Source: Macrophomina tecta (taxonomy: Eukaryota; Ascomycota; Dothideomycetes; Botryosphaeriales; Botryosphaeriaceae). From it: DNA of 64,000 nt. Location of the stretch: positions 2,356,001 to 2,420,000 of the forward strand of contig JAKSGN010000002.1 of assembly GCA_024180945.1 (NCBI GenBank), written 5' to 3'. Both the position numbers and the translations under genes were made by a program. The notes under the pieces are model-generated. The model did not search any database, had not been told where the DNA came from, and saw only the letters and a list, made by a program, of their open reading frames with translations. This document shows positions 53,282-64,000 of this stretch, in pieces. How positions within the stretch are numbered: position 1 is the stretch's first letter; each line of letters starts with the position of its first letter.

Positions 53282-56210
53282 GTTTCTGGGCTTTTAGTGT
53301 GTGGGTTTTTTTTTTTTTTTTTTTTTTTTTGTTATGATAAGATATGCGATGAATGGCTTGGGTTCGGGCTTCGCTCCTGGATAGGACGGACGAATGGGGA
53401 AATTGGATACAGGCGCTGGGGGATGGAGATGTCGGACTGGTTTGGGCCAAGAGTGAGACTGGGATATCCTCTTTTCTCATTTTCATTCATGCTCTACTTG
53501 GTTCTTGAGACTTTCTCTCTTCCTTTTGTGGATCGTTAGATACCAGATTCCGTTCATTGCTGATAATTGATTTTCTTGGATGAGCTGGTGTTGTATGATT
53601 TTCCTTTCGGGCCTGAGAGAGCCCGAAATGCCTTTCAAACTTACAACTTGCTTAACGAATATGTGTCTCATGGTTACGATTGAGGGTTGAACTTGAAAAA
53701 ACTGCTAGAAACTTGGCATAACCCCTTTGAGGCGCTTAAGCGTAGGAAATTCCCTATGGTACTTCAACATGATGAACACCACATCCGAAATCTCGAAGGA
53801 CTGTTTGCAGATGGAGCATTTGTCCAGTGGACGGTTGGGATTTGGAGCGAGCTTGATGGATTTCATCGCGTCGATGGACGAAACTCACTGGTTGGGGGGG
53901 GGGGGGGTAGCTCAGCTGACAAGCCTATTGCGTGGACGGGTATACATGAGTTTGCAATCAAACCACGCAGACAATGGGCCCTTGGAAGAACAGTATAGAG
54001 ACACTGGATGGCCAGAGGGTTTCGAAAGCGGCGCGGAAGGAGGGTTCACGGAAAGATTTCTAGTCTCAAGTCTGCGCCCTCTCCGGCTCATGGTGTACTG
54101 CTGCACGGGAAAAGTCGTATGGCAAACGTACTGACTTTGTCCTAGGACAGATGTACACAGTGAGTAAATTGGTACTGTTGAGCTTGATACTGCTATTCAA
54201 ATGGCGAGACGGAATACCAACGCCGCTACGGTGGAATTGCTTAAGCATTACGGCGTAAACAGAATGAAAAAAAGAAGTCGGCGTGGTGTATTTATGGCCT
54301 TATTCAGAGTAGTTAATACGCGAATACCGAGTGCGAAGCAAGAAGAGCCAGGGTATTAGGAAAAGAAGTCAAAGGGATAAAAAGAGCAGAAAGAAGAAGG
54401 TCGAAACGAGCTCCAATATCGAAGACAGTGACTTGTTTAAAGCCCGGCAGGCCAAGACTCCATCCGGCTACAATGTAACTGTCTGCCTTACTCCCCGGTC
54501 TACGGACATGAGTTGGGAGAACATCCTTCCACCTGAGACAGCGTAGGAATCAGTGAGAGGGGGCGGGGGGCGGGGCGAGGCGCGGGGCAGCAGAGCGTGG
54601 CTGTTCAGCTCCTAACGCCGTCAAGTCGAGTCGCACCGCCGACCGCCGAGCCGGGAGGGCAATTTTCCGCATACATTCATGCCGATGCGCAGGTGTTCGC
54701 GTACTGATGTTCTGCTGAAGGATTGGTCTCTTTGGTGACAGTGCGTAAAGGGACTTGCCAACTTCGTCTGGCGTTTGAAATGGTGAGGGAAAAACTGAAC
54801 ACGGGCGATCATCCGCGCCTCGGCATGTCGAATCGTATATGGGTATGTGTATTCAAGCCTTCGGACTCTGGACGTCGTTTCGCGCGCAGTGTTGACACGG
54901 AACGTGGCAGGTTGCTTGAAGGCGCGCCCTTTAATATTGAACGGTCTGGGTGTGAAGAGGAAAAACACAGCCAATGGTTTCGTTGCTGTGGAGCACGCTT
55001 TAGCGCGTTGCTGTCAATAATAGCTGCGCTGGCCCCTTCCAGGTGGGTGCGACTTCTAAAAAATTCCAATGGGCTGATACAGGCACCGTATAAGGTGTGA
55101 CGGTCAAGTCTCAGCTACTCCGAACGCTTGGAAGAAAGGACAAAATACCAAGAGAAAGTACGGCAACCCCACAGAAGTGATGGCGTGCTGGTGTGGCGTT
55201 TCCAAGCACGCGAGGGGGTTTAAGCTTATTCTGTGACTGTAATGGAAGGTCGGTAGGGGGTTGGTACTCTCCGGGCTCGACGCCTTGATGGCAGTCGATG
55301 GTGTTGCGCATTGTTGCGAGTGGCAACGTTGCAGTGGTCAAAGAAACAGAGAGCATTCTCCAAGAGGAATAAGAAAGCATGAAGTGGTCCACGCGATGAA
55401 CTGATCTCAGCCGCACTTTCGCGCAGTAGAGTCAAGCAAGATGTTAGGACTCACTTGTCTCGCTAAGGAGATCCTAGCCCGTTTGGGACCAGACCGGCAG
55501 GCCTCCTGCGCATCAGCCAAACCGCCCGCGTCTCGCGTGCCGCTACCCGAATAGCTGGGCACGTCACAACAACAAGAATCAGCCACGCAGGTGGATCCGG
55601 GCCCGAGCCGACTTCCGCGAATTGTCGATCGGGCTGGCCGCCGAGTCCCGAGGGGCGTCTTCGCTTCCGCTCCATACCATGGCCCACTGCGGCAACGGGA
55701 GAGCCAAGGTGTCCAAGATCTCTCCGGCCAAGACTTTCCAGAGCTTGGCTGAGGATGCCTAGCCCCCCAGTCAGGCACCCGCAAACGCCAACTGCTTGAG
55801 ACATCCAGTGCTCTCATTCGTCCACTCCCCCAATTCTGCTTCCCACTCGACGTCGTGCTGAGGTCGCCATGGGGTGATCAAAGTCTTGGTCTCTTCATGC
55901 GGACTGCCTTCTCTTACACCGGGAGCGAATCCCATTCATGGGCCCTCATTCATGACACCTGCAGATGGGGAACGAACGCGGCAGGGTGCCGATCGGCGCC
56001 TGGTGTCACCATTGCCTTATGCCCAACATCTGAATATCCCGGAAACCCTGGCGGTACAGTCGCAGAACGGGAAGCAATGCATATAAAGCAGCCTGGTCCA
56101 CCAGCCTCAATGGGCCCAGAAAACCAAGGACCCGTCTGCGACGCCACAGTTTTCCTCACTCTTTTTCTTTCTGCGTCCAATTCCCGATCCCTTACGTTCT
56201 TTCCGCCATA
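53282..56210. other. Long intergenic region, no gene recognised (2.9 kb)
   Basis: Begins with a run of about 22 T (53308-53330) in the shugoshin 3' flank. A G run of about 11 lies at 53897-53908 and GC-rich short repeats at 54560-54590. Many small open frames, none with a domain or plausible exon chain. The last 150 bp are the promoter and leader of the next gene; a TATAAA-like ATATAAAG lies near 56080. Confidence 0.45.
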
Positions 56211-58188
56211 ATGCGTTTCTCTACCGCCACTAATCTTCTCTTGGCCGCTGCCCTGGTGTCTGGCGCGGCCATTCCCCAGCCAGGTGGTGCGGCAGCTGGT
56301 GCTGTTGCTGCAGCTGCGGCTCCTGCCGCACAGCCTGAAGGTGCTGGTGCCGATGCTGGTGCCGGTGCCGGTGCCGGTGCCGGTGCTGGCAAGGGGAATA
56401 AGGAGCAGGCAGCCGGTGGCCCTCCGGAGGGGGCCGGTCCGCCAGAGCAGGCGAACGCTCCGGAGAATGCTGGCCCACCAGAGGCTGAAGCTGCTGCAAA
56501 GGAGGGACAGCAGGCCGAAGCGGTAAGAATCTTTATCCAGCTGCCGAATAGAACGACCAACTGATGGGAATCCAGGCGCCTGCTGAACAAGCTGCCGCTA
56601 CCGAAGGAGCTGCCGCCGAGGCCGCACCCGCTGAAGCTGCACCGGCCGAGGCCGCTCCTGCAGACCAGGTATGTCTCTATGTCGTTTACGGAGATGCTCG
56701 TATTGACGATTTTTCAGGCTGCTGCAGAGGCACCGCCCGCTGAGGCTCACCCCGCTGAAGCCGCCCCTGCCGAAGCCACCCCCGCTGAGGCCGCTCCTGC
56801 TGGTAAGTACAAGTACCTCCAATCTTTGCTGCAATAAGCGTACTGACATATCCTTCGTCAAAGCTGAACAAGCAGGCGCCGGAAACGCAACTGGTGGGCA
56901 CCCTCTCCTACACACTCCTTCTAGACAGCTTGGTGATATAAACAGCTCCCGCGGATCAGGCCGCCCAAGATGCCGCTGCTGCCGAAATGCAGAAGGCCCA
57001 GGAGCAGGCCGCAGCAGACCAGAAGGCCGCCGAAGAGGCCAAGGCGCAAGCCGAGGCCATGGCTGCCGCTCATGAGCAGGGTACGTGAGATAATTCCATT
57101 CTCTCGATACTGTATTGGCTAACTTAAATGTAGCCGCAGCTGAGGCGCAACAAGCAGCTGACGCTGAGCAGAAGGCTGCTCAGGACCTCGAAGCCGCGAA
57201 GGCAGCCCAGGCTGAAGCCGAGGCCAAGGTCGCGGAGCAGGAAAAGCAGATCCAGGAACTTGAGGCCCAGGTCGCCCAGGGCGGCAATGGTGGTGGCAGC
57301 AACGTCGTTATTGTCGTCGGTGGTGGAAACGGCGGCGGGGATGATGGCGGAAAGGGTAAGGGCGGCGAGGGCCAAGGAGCTGAGGCGGACAAGGCGGCGC
57401 AGGAGGCCGCTGCTGCCGAGCAGCAGAGGGCCGCTGAGGAGCAAGGTATGAATGGCTGGGAGACCTTGTGGCTGTGAGTTGGCTTGCTAACACGTTTCCC
57501 AACCTAGCTGCCGCGGACGCGAAGGCTCAGCAGGAGGCTCAGGCTGCTCAGGACGCTGCTGCTGCCGAGCAGGCAAAGGCTGCTGAGGAGCAGCAAGGTA
57601 AGCTGATGCCTAGAACCGAACACTTGTTAATAGCAACTGACGTGGTCGTGCCACAGCTGCTGCCGGAAAAGATGCCGCCGCTGATCCTGCAGCTGCGGAA
57701 GGACAGGCCGCGCAAGACCAAGCTGCTGCCGAGCAGGCGAAGGGTGCCGAGGAGCAGGGTAAGGATTGCATGAAGCAGCTCTGAAACTCGATAACTGTGT
57801 GCTGATGAAGTTTTTGAAGCTGCTGCTGAACAAGAGGCTGCTCAAGGCCAGGGTGCTGCGGAGCAGGCAAAGGGTGCTGAGGGACAAGGTGAAACTCACT
57901 CACACGAACGTTGGTTCTCTGAAGATGGTTGCTGATGAAGTTTGTGCTACAGATGCCGCTGGACAAGAGGCTGCCGGACAAGACGCTGCCGGACAAGACG
58001 CTGCCGGACAAGAGGCCAGCGGAAAAGGTGCTGCCGCACAAGACGCTGCCGGTCAAGAAACAGCCGGACAAGAAGCTGCTGGAAAGGGAGCTGAGGCTGC
58101 TGGAAAAGGCGCGGAGGCTGCTAATGCCGAAGGAGCGGGCATGGGCGCTGAAGCTGCCGCACGCCTCAGGAGATTCCTTGGCTTTTAA
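56211..58188 (+). CDS. Secreted Ala/Glu/Gln-rich repeat protein built from many same-phase exons
   Basis: Not a family I recognise. Signal peptide MRFSTATNLLLAAALVSGAA, then about 465 residues of low-complexity sequence without a folded domain. Ten exons: 56211-56522, 56576-56668, 56718-56802, 56864-56893, 56946-57080, 57134-57445, 57508-57597, 57657-57758, 57820-57888 and 57953-58188, total 487 aa. From exon 3 onward every junction is phase 1 and nearly all internal exons start with a G-split Ala codon after Glu-Gln (EEQ-A-AA), so units such as AAADAKAQQEAQAAQDAAAA and AAAEQEAAQGQGAAEQ look like duplicated exons. A Gly-rich patch with VVIVVGGGNGGG lies in exon 6, and AGQDAAGQEA-type repeats in exon 10. 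It ends ARLRRFLGF. Could be a cell-wall or matrix protein; function is unknown. Confidence 0.75.
56340..56395 (+). repeat. GGTGCC/GGTGCT hexanucleotide repeat (coding)
   Basis: Tandem six-base units encode an Ala-Gly run (AGAGAGAGAGA) in exon 1 of the repeat protein. Likely length-variable without changing frame. Confidence 0.8.
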
Positions 58189-59088
58189 TCCTGTCCGGAT
58201 GTTCGGATCGTTTTCTTCTAGGTCCATGCAATCGGATGCGGAATTCTGATTGGACGAGTCGGAATGAGGGCCACCGGACATGATGACTATCTGGGGAGAG
58301 GATCCCTTGGTTTTATTCTTAATTATGCGCTGTTATGATAAGTATGGATTTTACGGCTTCAAGACTAAGCGGGCTTGGCGTTGACCGTCGGCCGGGAAAT
58401 AGAATATTTAACTTGTTTCCACACCTCCAGAAATTGTCATGTGAATAGCCATTGGCGACGTCTGCTTTGTTAATGATGGCGGTGCTGCTTTCAGTAACTC
58501 ATCTTGAGGTTTCCGACATGTGAATACTGAAGCACTCGCAAAGAGATGCGCTCTGTTTGGTGTGGCTTTCTTCAATTTTGTGGCTCGAACAATGGCGCAT
58601 GCAGAGAGCGGGTCAGCTTCTGCACACTTTACCAAGGAATTTCGGTCCACCTACCTCCAAGAAACTCAGCAGCATTCACTTCATTAGCCATCGTCTCTAA
58701 AAAGTTTGTCTAGGCCAAAGAGAGCGGAGAGTACAAGTCGAGACGAGCTTCTGCAGAATCGCCTTTGTCTCACTGGTGATTGAAGAATAATTCTGGGGGG
58801 CGGTGCAACCGGATAAGCGCTTTGCGCGCCAGGCAAGCGCGAGTCCCTCAAATACCAGCGTCAGGCTACCAGACTTGCATGTGAAGAACATGTGCATACA
58901 GGGCAGCAGCGGCGGCAGCGACCGAGGAAGGTTACGCATTCCCTTTGCGCCAGTGCCTGCCAGTGTTAGGAGCTCAAGGCCTTTCTAATCTCTTCTCACC
59001 ATCCCACCAACATTACATCCTCGAAAAAAAGCCAGTCTACTATCCAGTGCTCCTCATCGTTTCATTGCAACATCTTGAAGCCTTCAGC
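58189..59088. other. Intergenic, no gene recognised
   Basis: 900 bp separating the repeat protein from the small membrane protein. The pyrimidine-rich stretch at 58985-59085 is the likely leader of the latter. Confidence 0.5.
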
Positions 59089-59752
59089 ATGCACTTCGTC
59101 ATCACTCTGGACGGGATCCCCGAGGAGGTAGCCCAGCACTGTTCAGTTACGCTATCTTCTCCAGATATGCAGTCGCATGTTCCTCCCCCGCCGTACCATC
59201 TACCGTACGGTGAGTGATCTCCTCATGCCATAGTTTCTACCGCCTTACATCTCCTCCAGGCAACGAGAGGCTCTGCGCGGACTGCACCAGGGACGAAACA
59301 GCCGCGAAAGTCGCAGTCGAACGCTTAGGCACGATGGAAATCGCAAGCGGCTTCGTCGTCTATTTCTCTCACGGCCTGATCCAGAGTTACCTTTGCCGCG
59401 GTCCCAAAACCCTGTGCATGGAGTTCGTAATGGCGGCAAGCATCTTTGTCGGCACATACGTGGGTGCTGTCATGGCGCCTTTCATCTAGTGAGCTCCTTG
59501 GCCCGTCAATGACCTACTTGTGGCGTGGACGCTGAGTTTTAATGTAGCTATTTCTTCATGAACAGATGCCCAGCTAGCAATGCGGATGAAGAGAGTGGAT
59601 ACAAGCTGCGCCAGGAGCCCGATCGTCAGCATCGTACGCCGCCGTCGGTGGTTGCCTTAGTAGGCACGCTCGGTTACCTTATGGGATCGACCGTTCTCTG
59701 GCCATATGAGAACCAGATCGCGGTCTCTTCGGGCCGGTCCGGACAGAATTAA
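59089..59752 (+). CDS. Small membrane protein of unknown function
   Basis: Three exons: 59089-59209, 59260-59488 and 59548-59752, with introns of 50 and 59 nt (GTGAGT...CCAG and GTGAGC...GTAG), giving 184 aa. I do not recognise the family. Residues 1-60 are soluble with a Pro-rich patch (VPPPPYHLPYG) and a cysteine pair (LCADC). Three hydrophobic segments follow: IASGFVVYFSHGLIQSYL, FVMAASIFVGTYVGAVMAPF continuing into YYFF across intron 2, and VVALVGTLGYLMGSTVLWP near the C-terminus. Both splice joins extend an open hydrophobic frame and have consensus sites, which supports a real gene despite its small size. Confidence 0.6.
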
Positions 59753-61147
59753 TAATCGATTCAAGCGTGGCAGTCATGAAGACATTCGTCGTGATTGAAC
59801 GTTGAGTATATTGGTGGGTAACATCGGGAAAAAACGAAGCATCGACTAAATTGCGAAGGAGTTCTGGAAAGAACAGTGAAAGGTCGGATGTTTCTTGTAG
59901 TATGAGAATAATCCACTTGCCGTCGGCAAGAAATGAGGTAGAAGAGCATCGTTGGCAGACTGGGAGTTAAAAAGGGACGATAGAAGGCATGCTCAACATT
60001 GGCATAGTATTAACTTAGTTGATTTCCATGCTAAAATCCCGGGAATGTCCATAGCTGCAGAAAGAAAAATCTTCCACTCAACTCTCCTCCACCCACCTCG
60101 CCTCTGCTCTTCACCCCACCACTGTGAGAGTGGCAGCACAATTTGAGACTCACCGTTATCCAGGCACTGATTGCCCTGTCGCAGACTCCGCAATCATGGC
60201 AAGCAACCCTTGCGGGAGCCGGAAAACTCGATCGTCGCTATTCGCACCGCATCAGGCAAAGAGGAAGGCATGAAGCCACTACCAACCCTACCGCGACGTG
60301 CTCGAGAGGGCGGTTGCCCAAGAGATGCAGTAAGCTCGAGCTTCCTTTCTTTCAAAGGATCCTAGTATACCGGAAGATCTTTGGCTTGCTTCAAATCGAG
60401 TATGAAAAGATCATAGTGCGCTTCTGCGCGTTGACTCGTCCCAGATGTCCATTCTTGTACAGTTTGCGAGATGTTCGAAAGAGGAGAATTTAGCATCCTG
60501 ATCTGTTTCATGAAAACAGCTAATATAGAATCAGCCAGCCTCGCTCGCCAGCCGAGCATCACATGTACCGCAAGGTGTGTGAGGGAGACGCTTGTTTCGT
60601 CATCTGGGCTGCACGATCCCCAACTATTGCGCTTGGTAGGTAGATGAACTCTGCCCCAGGGGCTGCACCGGCGTACAGTGCTGTTTCCACGAGGACCCTT
60701 GGAGTCGAGGTGATTTGGCCGTTGGACATTATGCTCGGGGTATTGCTTCCTTTTATTGACTCTTCTGTCAAGGCTCTCTCCATAATCAGAACTCATCGAT
60801 ACGCTTTGCGTTACCGAGTCGTGCGTCTCCAGCAAGCTCATTGACGACTGAGAGTGATACAGTCGTCTAGGGCATGTGTCTGGCTATAGCATTGTCTGTG
60901 GCCGGGTGTCTGATTGCCGTCGTGATGTGACTGCAGTCGTGGTGAGCCGCTTCAGACAAAGCAGAACGTGCGATGTGCCCGAGCGGAGACAAGAGCTCGA
61001 GCTGCTAGTACATATCGGGAATAGTGCGGGGCTGATGGATTTCGGAGAGGGCTCGCGTCAGAGCGTCGGCGGGGAGCTTTGAGTCAACTCTCCGACGGCT
61101 TTTGTGAGCCCACTTCGCATTCCACATCGCAACCCACATCCTCCACC
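59753..61147. other. Intergenic, no gene recognised (1.4 kb)
   Basis: Minus-strand frames near 60362-60841 have protein-like stretches (for example NTPSIMSNGQITSTPRVLVE) but overlap in two frames and match nothing known to me. The last 100 bp are the promoter and leader of the methionyl-tRNA synthetase. Confidence 0.45.
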
Positions 61148-63227
61148 ATGGCCTCCTCTCAGCCCATTCTACCCCAGGAAGGCAAGCGAAATATCCTGAT
61201 CACCAGTGCCCTGCCCTACGTCAACAACATTCCCCATCTGGGAAACATCATTGGCTCCGTTTTGTCCGCCGACGTCTACTCGCGTTACTGCAAGGCACGC
61301 GGCTACCCAACCCTCTTCGTTTGCGGCTCCGACGAGTACGGTACCGCCACCGAGACCAAGGCCATCGACGAGGGCCTCACCCCGCAAGAGCTTTGCGACA
61401 AGTACCACAAGATCCACGCCGACGTCTACTCATGGTTTAACATCGGCTTCGACAAGTTCGGCCGTACGCCGACGAAAGAACAGACCGAGATCGCCCAGGA
61501 CATTTTCCTGAAGCTTCACAAGAACGGGTACTTGGAGGAAAAGACCACCGTCCAGCCTTACTGCGAAAAGCACGGCTCTTTCCTGGCTGATCGCTTTGTC
61601 GAGGGCGAGTGCAGCATTTGCGGCGACCCGGGTGCTCGCGGCGACCAATGCGACAAGTGCGGCAACCTTCTTGACCCTCTTGAGCCCGAGCCCGAGGCCA
61701 AGGCCCCGCCGACCTCCGACGAGCCTGAACCTGTCGGCGAGGCCAAGGCCACCGGCTTCCTTATCAACCCTCGGTGCAAGCTCGACGGTGCTGCTCCGGT
61801 GAAGAGGGAAACAAAGCACGTGTACATTCGGTTGGATGCGTTGAAGGATCAGATCGTCGAGTGGTTCAAGAAGGCCAGCACCGAGGGCAAGTGGTCCTCT
61901 AACTGTATTCAGATCACTCAGTCGTGGATCGACAAGGGGCTGAAGCCTCGTGGCATCACCCGTGATCTGAAATGGGGTACTGCTGTCCCTCTCCCTGGTT
62001 ATGAAGATAAGGTCATGTATGTGTGGTTTGACGCATGTATCGGCTACGTCTCCATCACGGCCACCTACACTGATGAATGGGAGAAGTGGTGGAAGAACCC
62101 GGAGAACGTCAAGCTGTACCAGTTCATGGGTAAGGACAATGTCCAGTTCCACACCATCATCTTCCCTGGCTCTCAACTTGGAACTGGTGATAAGTGGACA
62201 CAGGTCCACCATTTGTCTACTACCGAGTACCTGAACTATGAGGACACTAAGTTCTCCAAGTCGAAGGGCGTCGGCGTCTTCGGCAACAATGCCAAGGACA
62301 CCGGTATTCCTTCGGATGTCTGGAGATACTACCTCCTTTCGAGGCGACCGGAAACGAGTGACTCCGAGTTCAAGTGGAAGGACTTTATCGACTCGAACAA
62401 CAACGACCTGCTGAAGAACCTTGGTAACTTCGTGAACCGTGTCATCAAGTTCGTTGCTGCCAAGTACGACTCGGGTAGGTCTTGCCGTTCTTCATCTGGC
62501 AATAGAAAGTACTGACCTTTACCTTGCAGTTGTTCCCGATTACACAAAGTACAAAGACGAGGATGAGTACCTCAAGAAGCACGAAGAGGCAGTGAACGAG
62601 CTGCTCAAGACGTATGAGACTCACCTCGAGGCTGTCAAGCTCAAGGCGGGACTCTCCACGGTTCTCCACGTCTCAGCCCTGGGCAACAAGCTGCTGCAAG
62701 ACAACAAACTGGATAACAGACTGTTCTCTGAGGAGCCTGAGAGATGTGCCGCCGTCGTAGGTATGGCGTTGAACCATATCCACCTTCTTGCCAGTCTTGT
62801 GGAGCCGTACATGCCTGCCACAGCACGCGGTGGCGTCACCGACAAGGGCGAGCCTATCGCCGGTATCTTCCAGCAGCTGAATGTCGAGGCCGTTCCCCAC
62901 ATCCCGGAGAAATGGACCACAGGTGCCATTAAGCCCGGTCATAAGATCGGCAAGGCAGGATATCTCTTCACCCAGATCAAGGCCGAGAAGGAGCAGGAGT
63001 GGAGGGAGGCGTATGGTGGCGAGGAGGCCAAGAAAGCCAAGCAGCTTGAGGCTGAGAAGAGGGCAGCGAAGAAGGCGCAGAAAGAGAAGGACAAGGCAAA
63101 GAAGGCGGCAAAGAAGGCTGCTGCTGCCGCAGGCGGCGTTGAGGCAGCGGAAAAGAAACAGGAAGCCGACCCCGCCATCGAGAAGGTTACGGAGGCCATG
63201 GAGAAGGCGGATGTTCACACCTCGTAA
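61148..63227 (+). CDS. Methionyl-tRNA synthetase, cytosolic
   Basis: Charges tRNA-Met with methionine in the cytosol. Two exons: 61148-62474 and 62530-63227, with a 55-nt phase-1 intron, giving 674 aa. The class I signature HIGH appears as [14 protein letters not shown] and KMSKS as [12 protein letters not shown]. Between them are the zinc-knuckle cysteines ([20 protein letters not shown], then [10 protein letters not shown]) and [18 protein letters not shown]. The anticodon-binding domain includes [15 protein letters not shown] joined over the intron to VVPDY. The C-terminus is a Lys/Ala/Glu-rich tail ([19 protein letters not shown]), a likely tRNA- or partner-binding extension. No GST-like N-terminal domain and no mitochondrial presequence. 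The start at 61148 (CCACCATGG context) was preferred to the open frame upstream. Confidence 0.97.
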
Positions 63228-63496
63228 GCGGTGTTGAAAAAGGACAAAAGCGCGCTTAAACGTGTATAATGAGGATTTAAGACGAGATGAGATGGCAATT
63301 CAACATAGAGATGCCAATTGATACCCTTGAGTTGCAGGAGTGCACTGTGCTGTCGCATGCGCCCCCGGATTTCGGGCCGGGGGTGGAGCTCTGCCAATGG
63401 CGCTGTCGCAATTTGTCGAGCCGCCTCCGCTTTCGCTCCCCCATCGTGAATTTTTGGCCGCCGTCGTCCACTCTACCTCTGCGCTCTCAGCTCCCA
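63228..63496. promoter_or_regulatory. Promoter of the aconitase-family gene
   Basis: 269 bp spacer after the synthetase stop codon, with no recognised element. Confidence 0.4.
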
Positions 63497-64000
63497 ATGG
63501 CAGGCCAGGCAATTACCATGCGGGCGCAAGCCCTCAGGGCTGCCCGCATCGCCCATGCCAAGGTACAATTTGTCCCTCAACCTCCGGTTTCACTCCCTCC
63601 TGCCTCGATAGCTTCTGACGCCTCACCAGTCATCGGCCAGCGCGCCACTTCGCCCATTGCTGCAAAGTAAGAGGTATCTGGCTACCTCCCAAGGTCCTGC
63701 ACCGCCCCCGAACTTTGACGTCGCTTCTCGCACGCCTCCCTATCCGAAGCTGCTCAAGAAGCTTTCCGAAGTCCGCACCGTGTTGGGCTCCGAGCGCAAG
63801 CTCACCCTCGCCGAGAAGATCCTCTACTCCCACCTTGACAGCCCCGAAGAGTCACTTCTGACTGGCACGAACAATGGCAAGGATATCCGTGGAGCCGCAA
63901 ACCTCAAGCTTAAGCCCGACCGGGTTGCTATGCAGGATGCCTCTGCTCAAATGGCTCTGCTGCAGTTCATGTCTTGTGGTCTGCCCACTACGGCTGTGCC
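63497..64000 (+). CDS. Mitochondrial aconitase-family hydratase, Aco2-type (5' part)
   Basis: Partial gene running off the right edge. Exon 1 is 63497-63562, the intron is 67 nt, and exon 2 starts at 63630 and is open at 64000 (145 complete codons so far). The N-terminus is rich in Arg/Ala/Ser without acids (MRAQALRAARIAHAK, then LRPLLQSKRYLATS), a mitochondrial presequence. The aconitase N-terminus follows: VASRTPPYPKLLKKL, KLTLAEKILYSHLD, KLKPDRVAMQDASAQMALLQ and FMSCGLPTTAVP. The CGL...TAVP form and the LLTGTNNGKDIRG loop resemble fungal Aco2-type enzymes rather than the Krebs-cycle Aco1, which I recall having SAG in place of SCG. Aco2 of yeast contributes to lysine synthesis (homocitrate dehydration). 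The cubane-cluster cysteines lie outside the window. Confidence 0.88.

Noticed and set aside
56192..56590. Antisense open frame rich in Ala/Pro over the repeat protein
   Set aside because: Shadow of a low-complexity coding repeat; it lacks the signal peptide and splice continuity seen on the plus strand.
60362..60841. Possible coding remnant on the minus strand
   Set aside because: Two overlapping frames share the interval, neither has a family match I can name, and no exon structure joins them.
1..64000. tRNA genes, rRNA and CRISPR arrays
   Set aside because: I looked for B-box-like GGTTCGAAT motifs with cloverleaf potential and for regularly spaced repeats; the hits were inside protein genes, and no array was seen. 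A covariance-model scan would be needed to exclude small RNAs.

Overview
This window is nuclear DNA from a filamentous ascomycete (Pezizomycotina; a plant-associated Dothideomycetes-like fungus is a guess). Nearly every gene is interrupted by short GT-AG introns, mostly 50-120 nt, often with a CTRAY-like branch site just before the acceptor. The families are fungal: Zn(II)2Cys6 and bZIP regulators, a DASH-complex subunit, a PL3 pectate lyase and a Dal5-type permease. I joined exons by eye, using reading phase and family conservation. Exon ends are therefore predictions, and a count can be off by one base.

Layout. 0.9-5.2 kb: a Dot5/BCP-type peroxiredoxin (-) and an AAAP amino-acid permease (+), divergent. 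5.2-21 kb: a gene-poor accessory block with an SDR pseudogene, a secreted PL3 pectate lyase, a DUF3723-like relic, two paralogous Zn(II)2Cys6 regulators facing away from each other around a broken metallo-beta-lactamase-fold gene, and a hAT transposon with near-perfect terminal inverted repeats and an exact 8-bp target-site duplication. 21-32 kb: a dense housekeeping block with a Sec14-like/RhoGAP protein, TCF25/Rqc1, a Ptc5-like PP2C, a TRAPP subunit (Tca17/TRAPPC2L) and the complex I PSST subunit. 32-35 kb: no gene seen, then an F-box-like protein.

37-45 kb: a Dal5-family permease, a TauD-type dioxygenase and a CYS3/MetR-like bZIP regulator lie next to each other. All three families have known sulfur or sulfonate members, so this is a candidate sulfonate-scavenging locus. 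45.8-53.3 kb: three chromosome-segregation genes within 7.5 kb (CHL4/CENP-N, DAD2 and shugoshin), with an HhH-like nuclear protein among them. 53-56 kb: no gene seen. 56.2-58.2 kb: a secreted, Ala/Glu/Gln-rich, low-complexity protein built from many small exons with the same phase, which looks like serial exon duplication. 59-64 kb: a small membrane protein of unknown function, cytosolic methionyl-tRNA synthetase, and the 5' end of an Aco2-type mitochondrial aconitase that runs off the window.

No tRNA, rRNA or CRISPR array was recognised.
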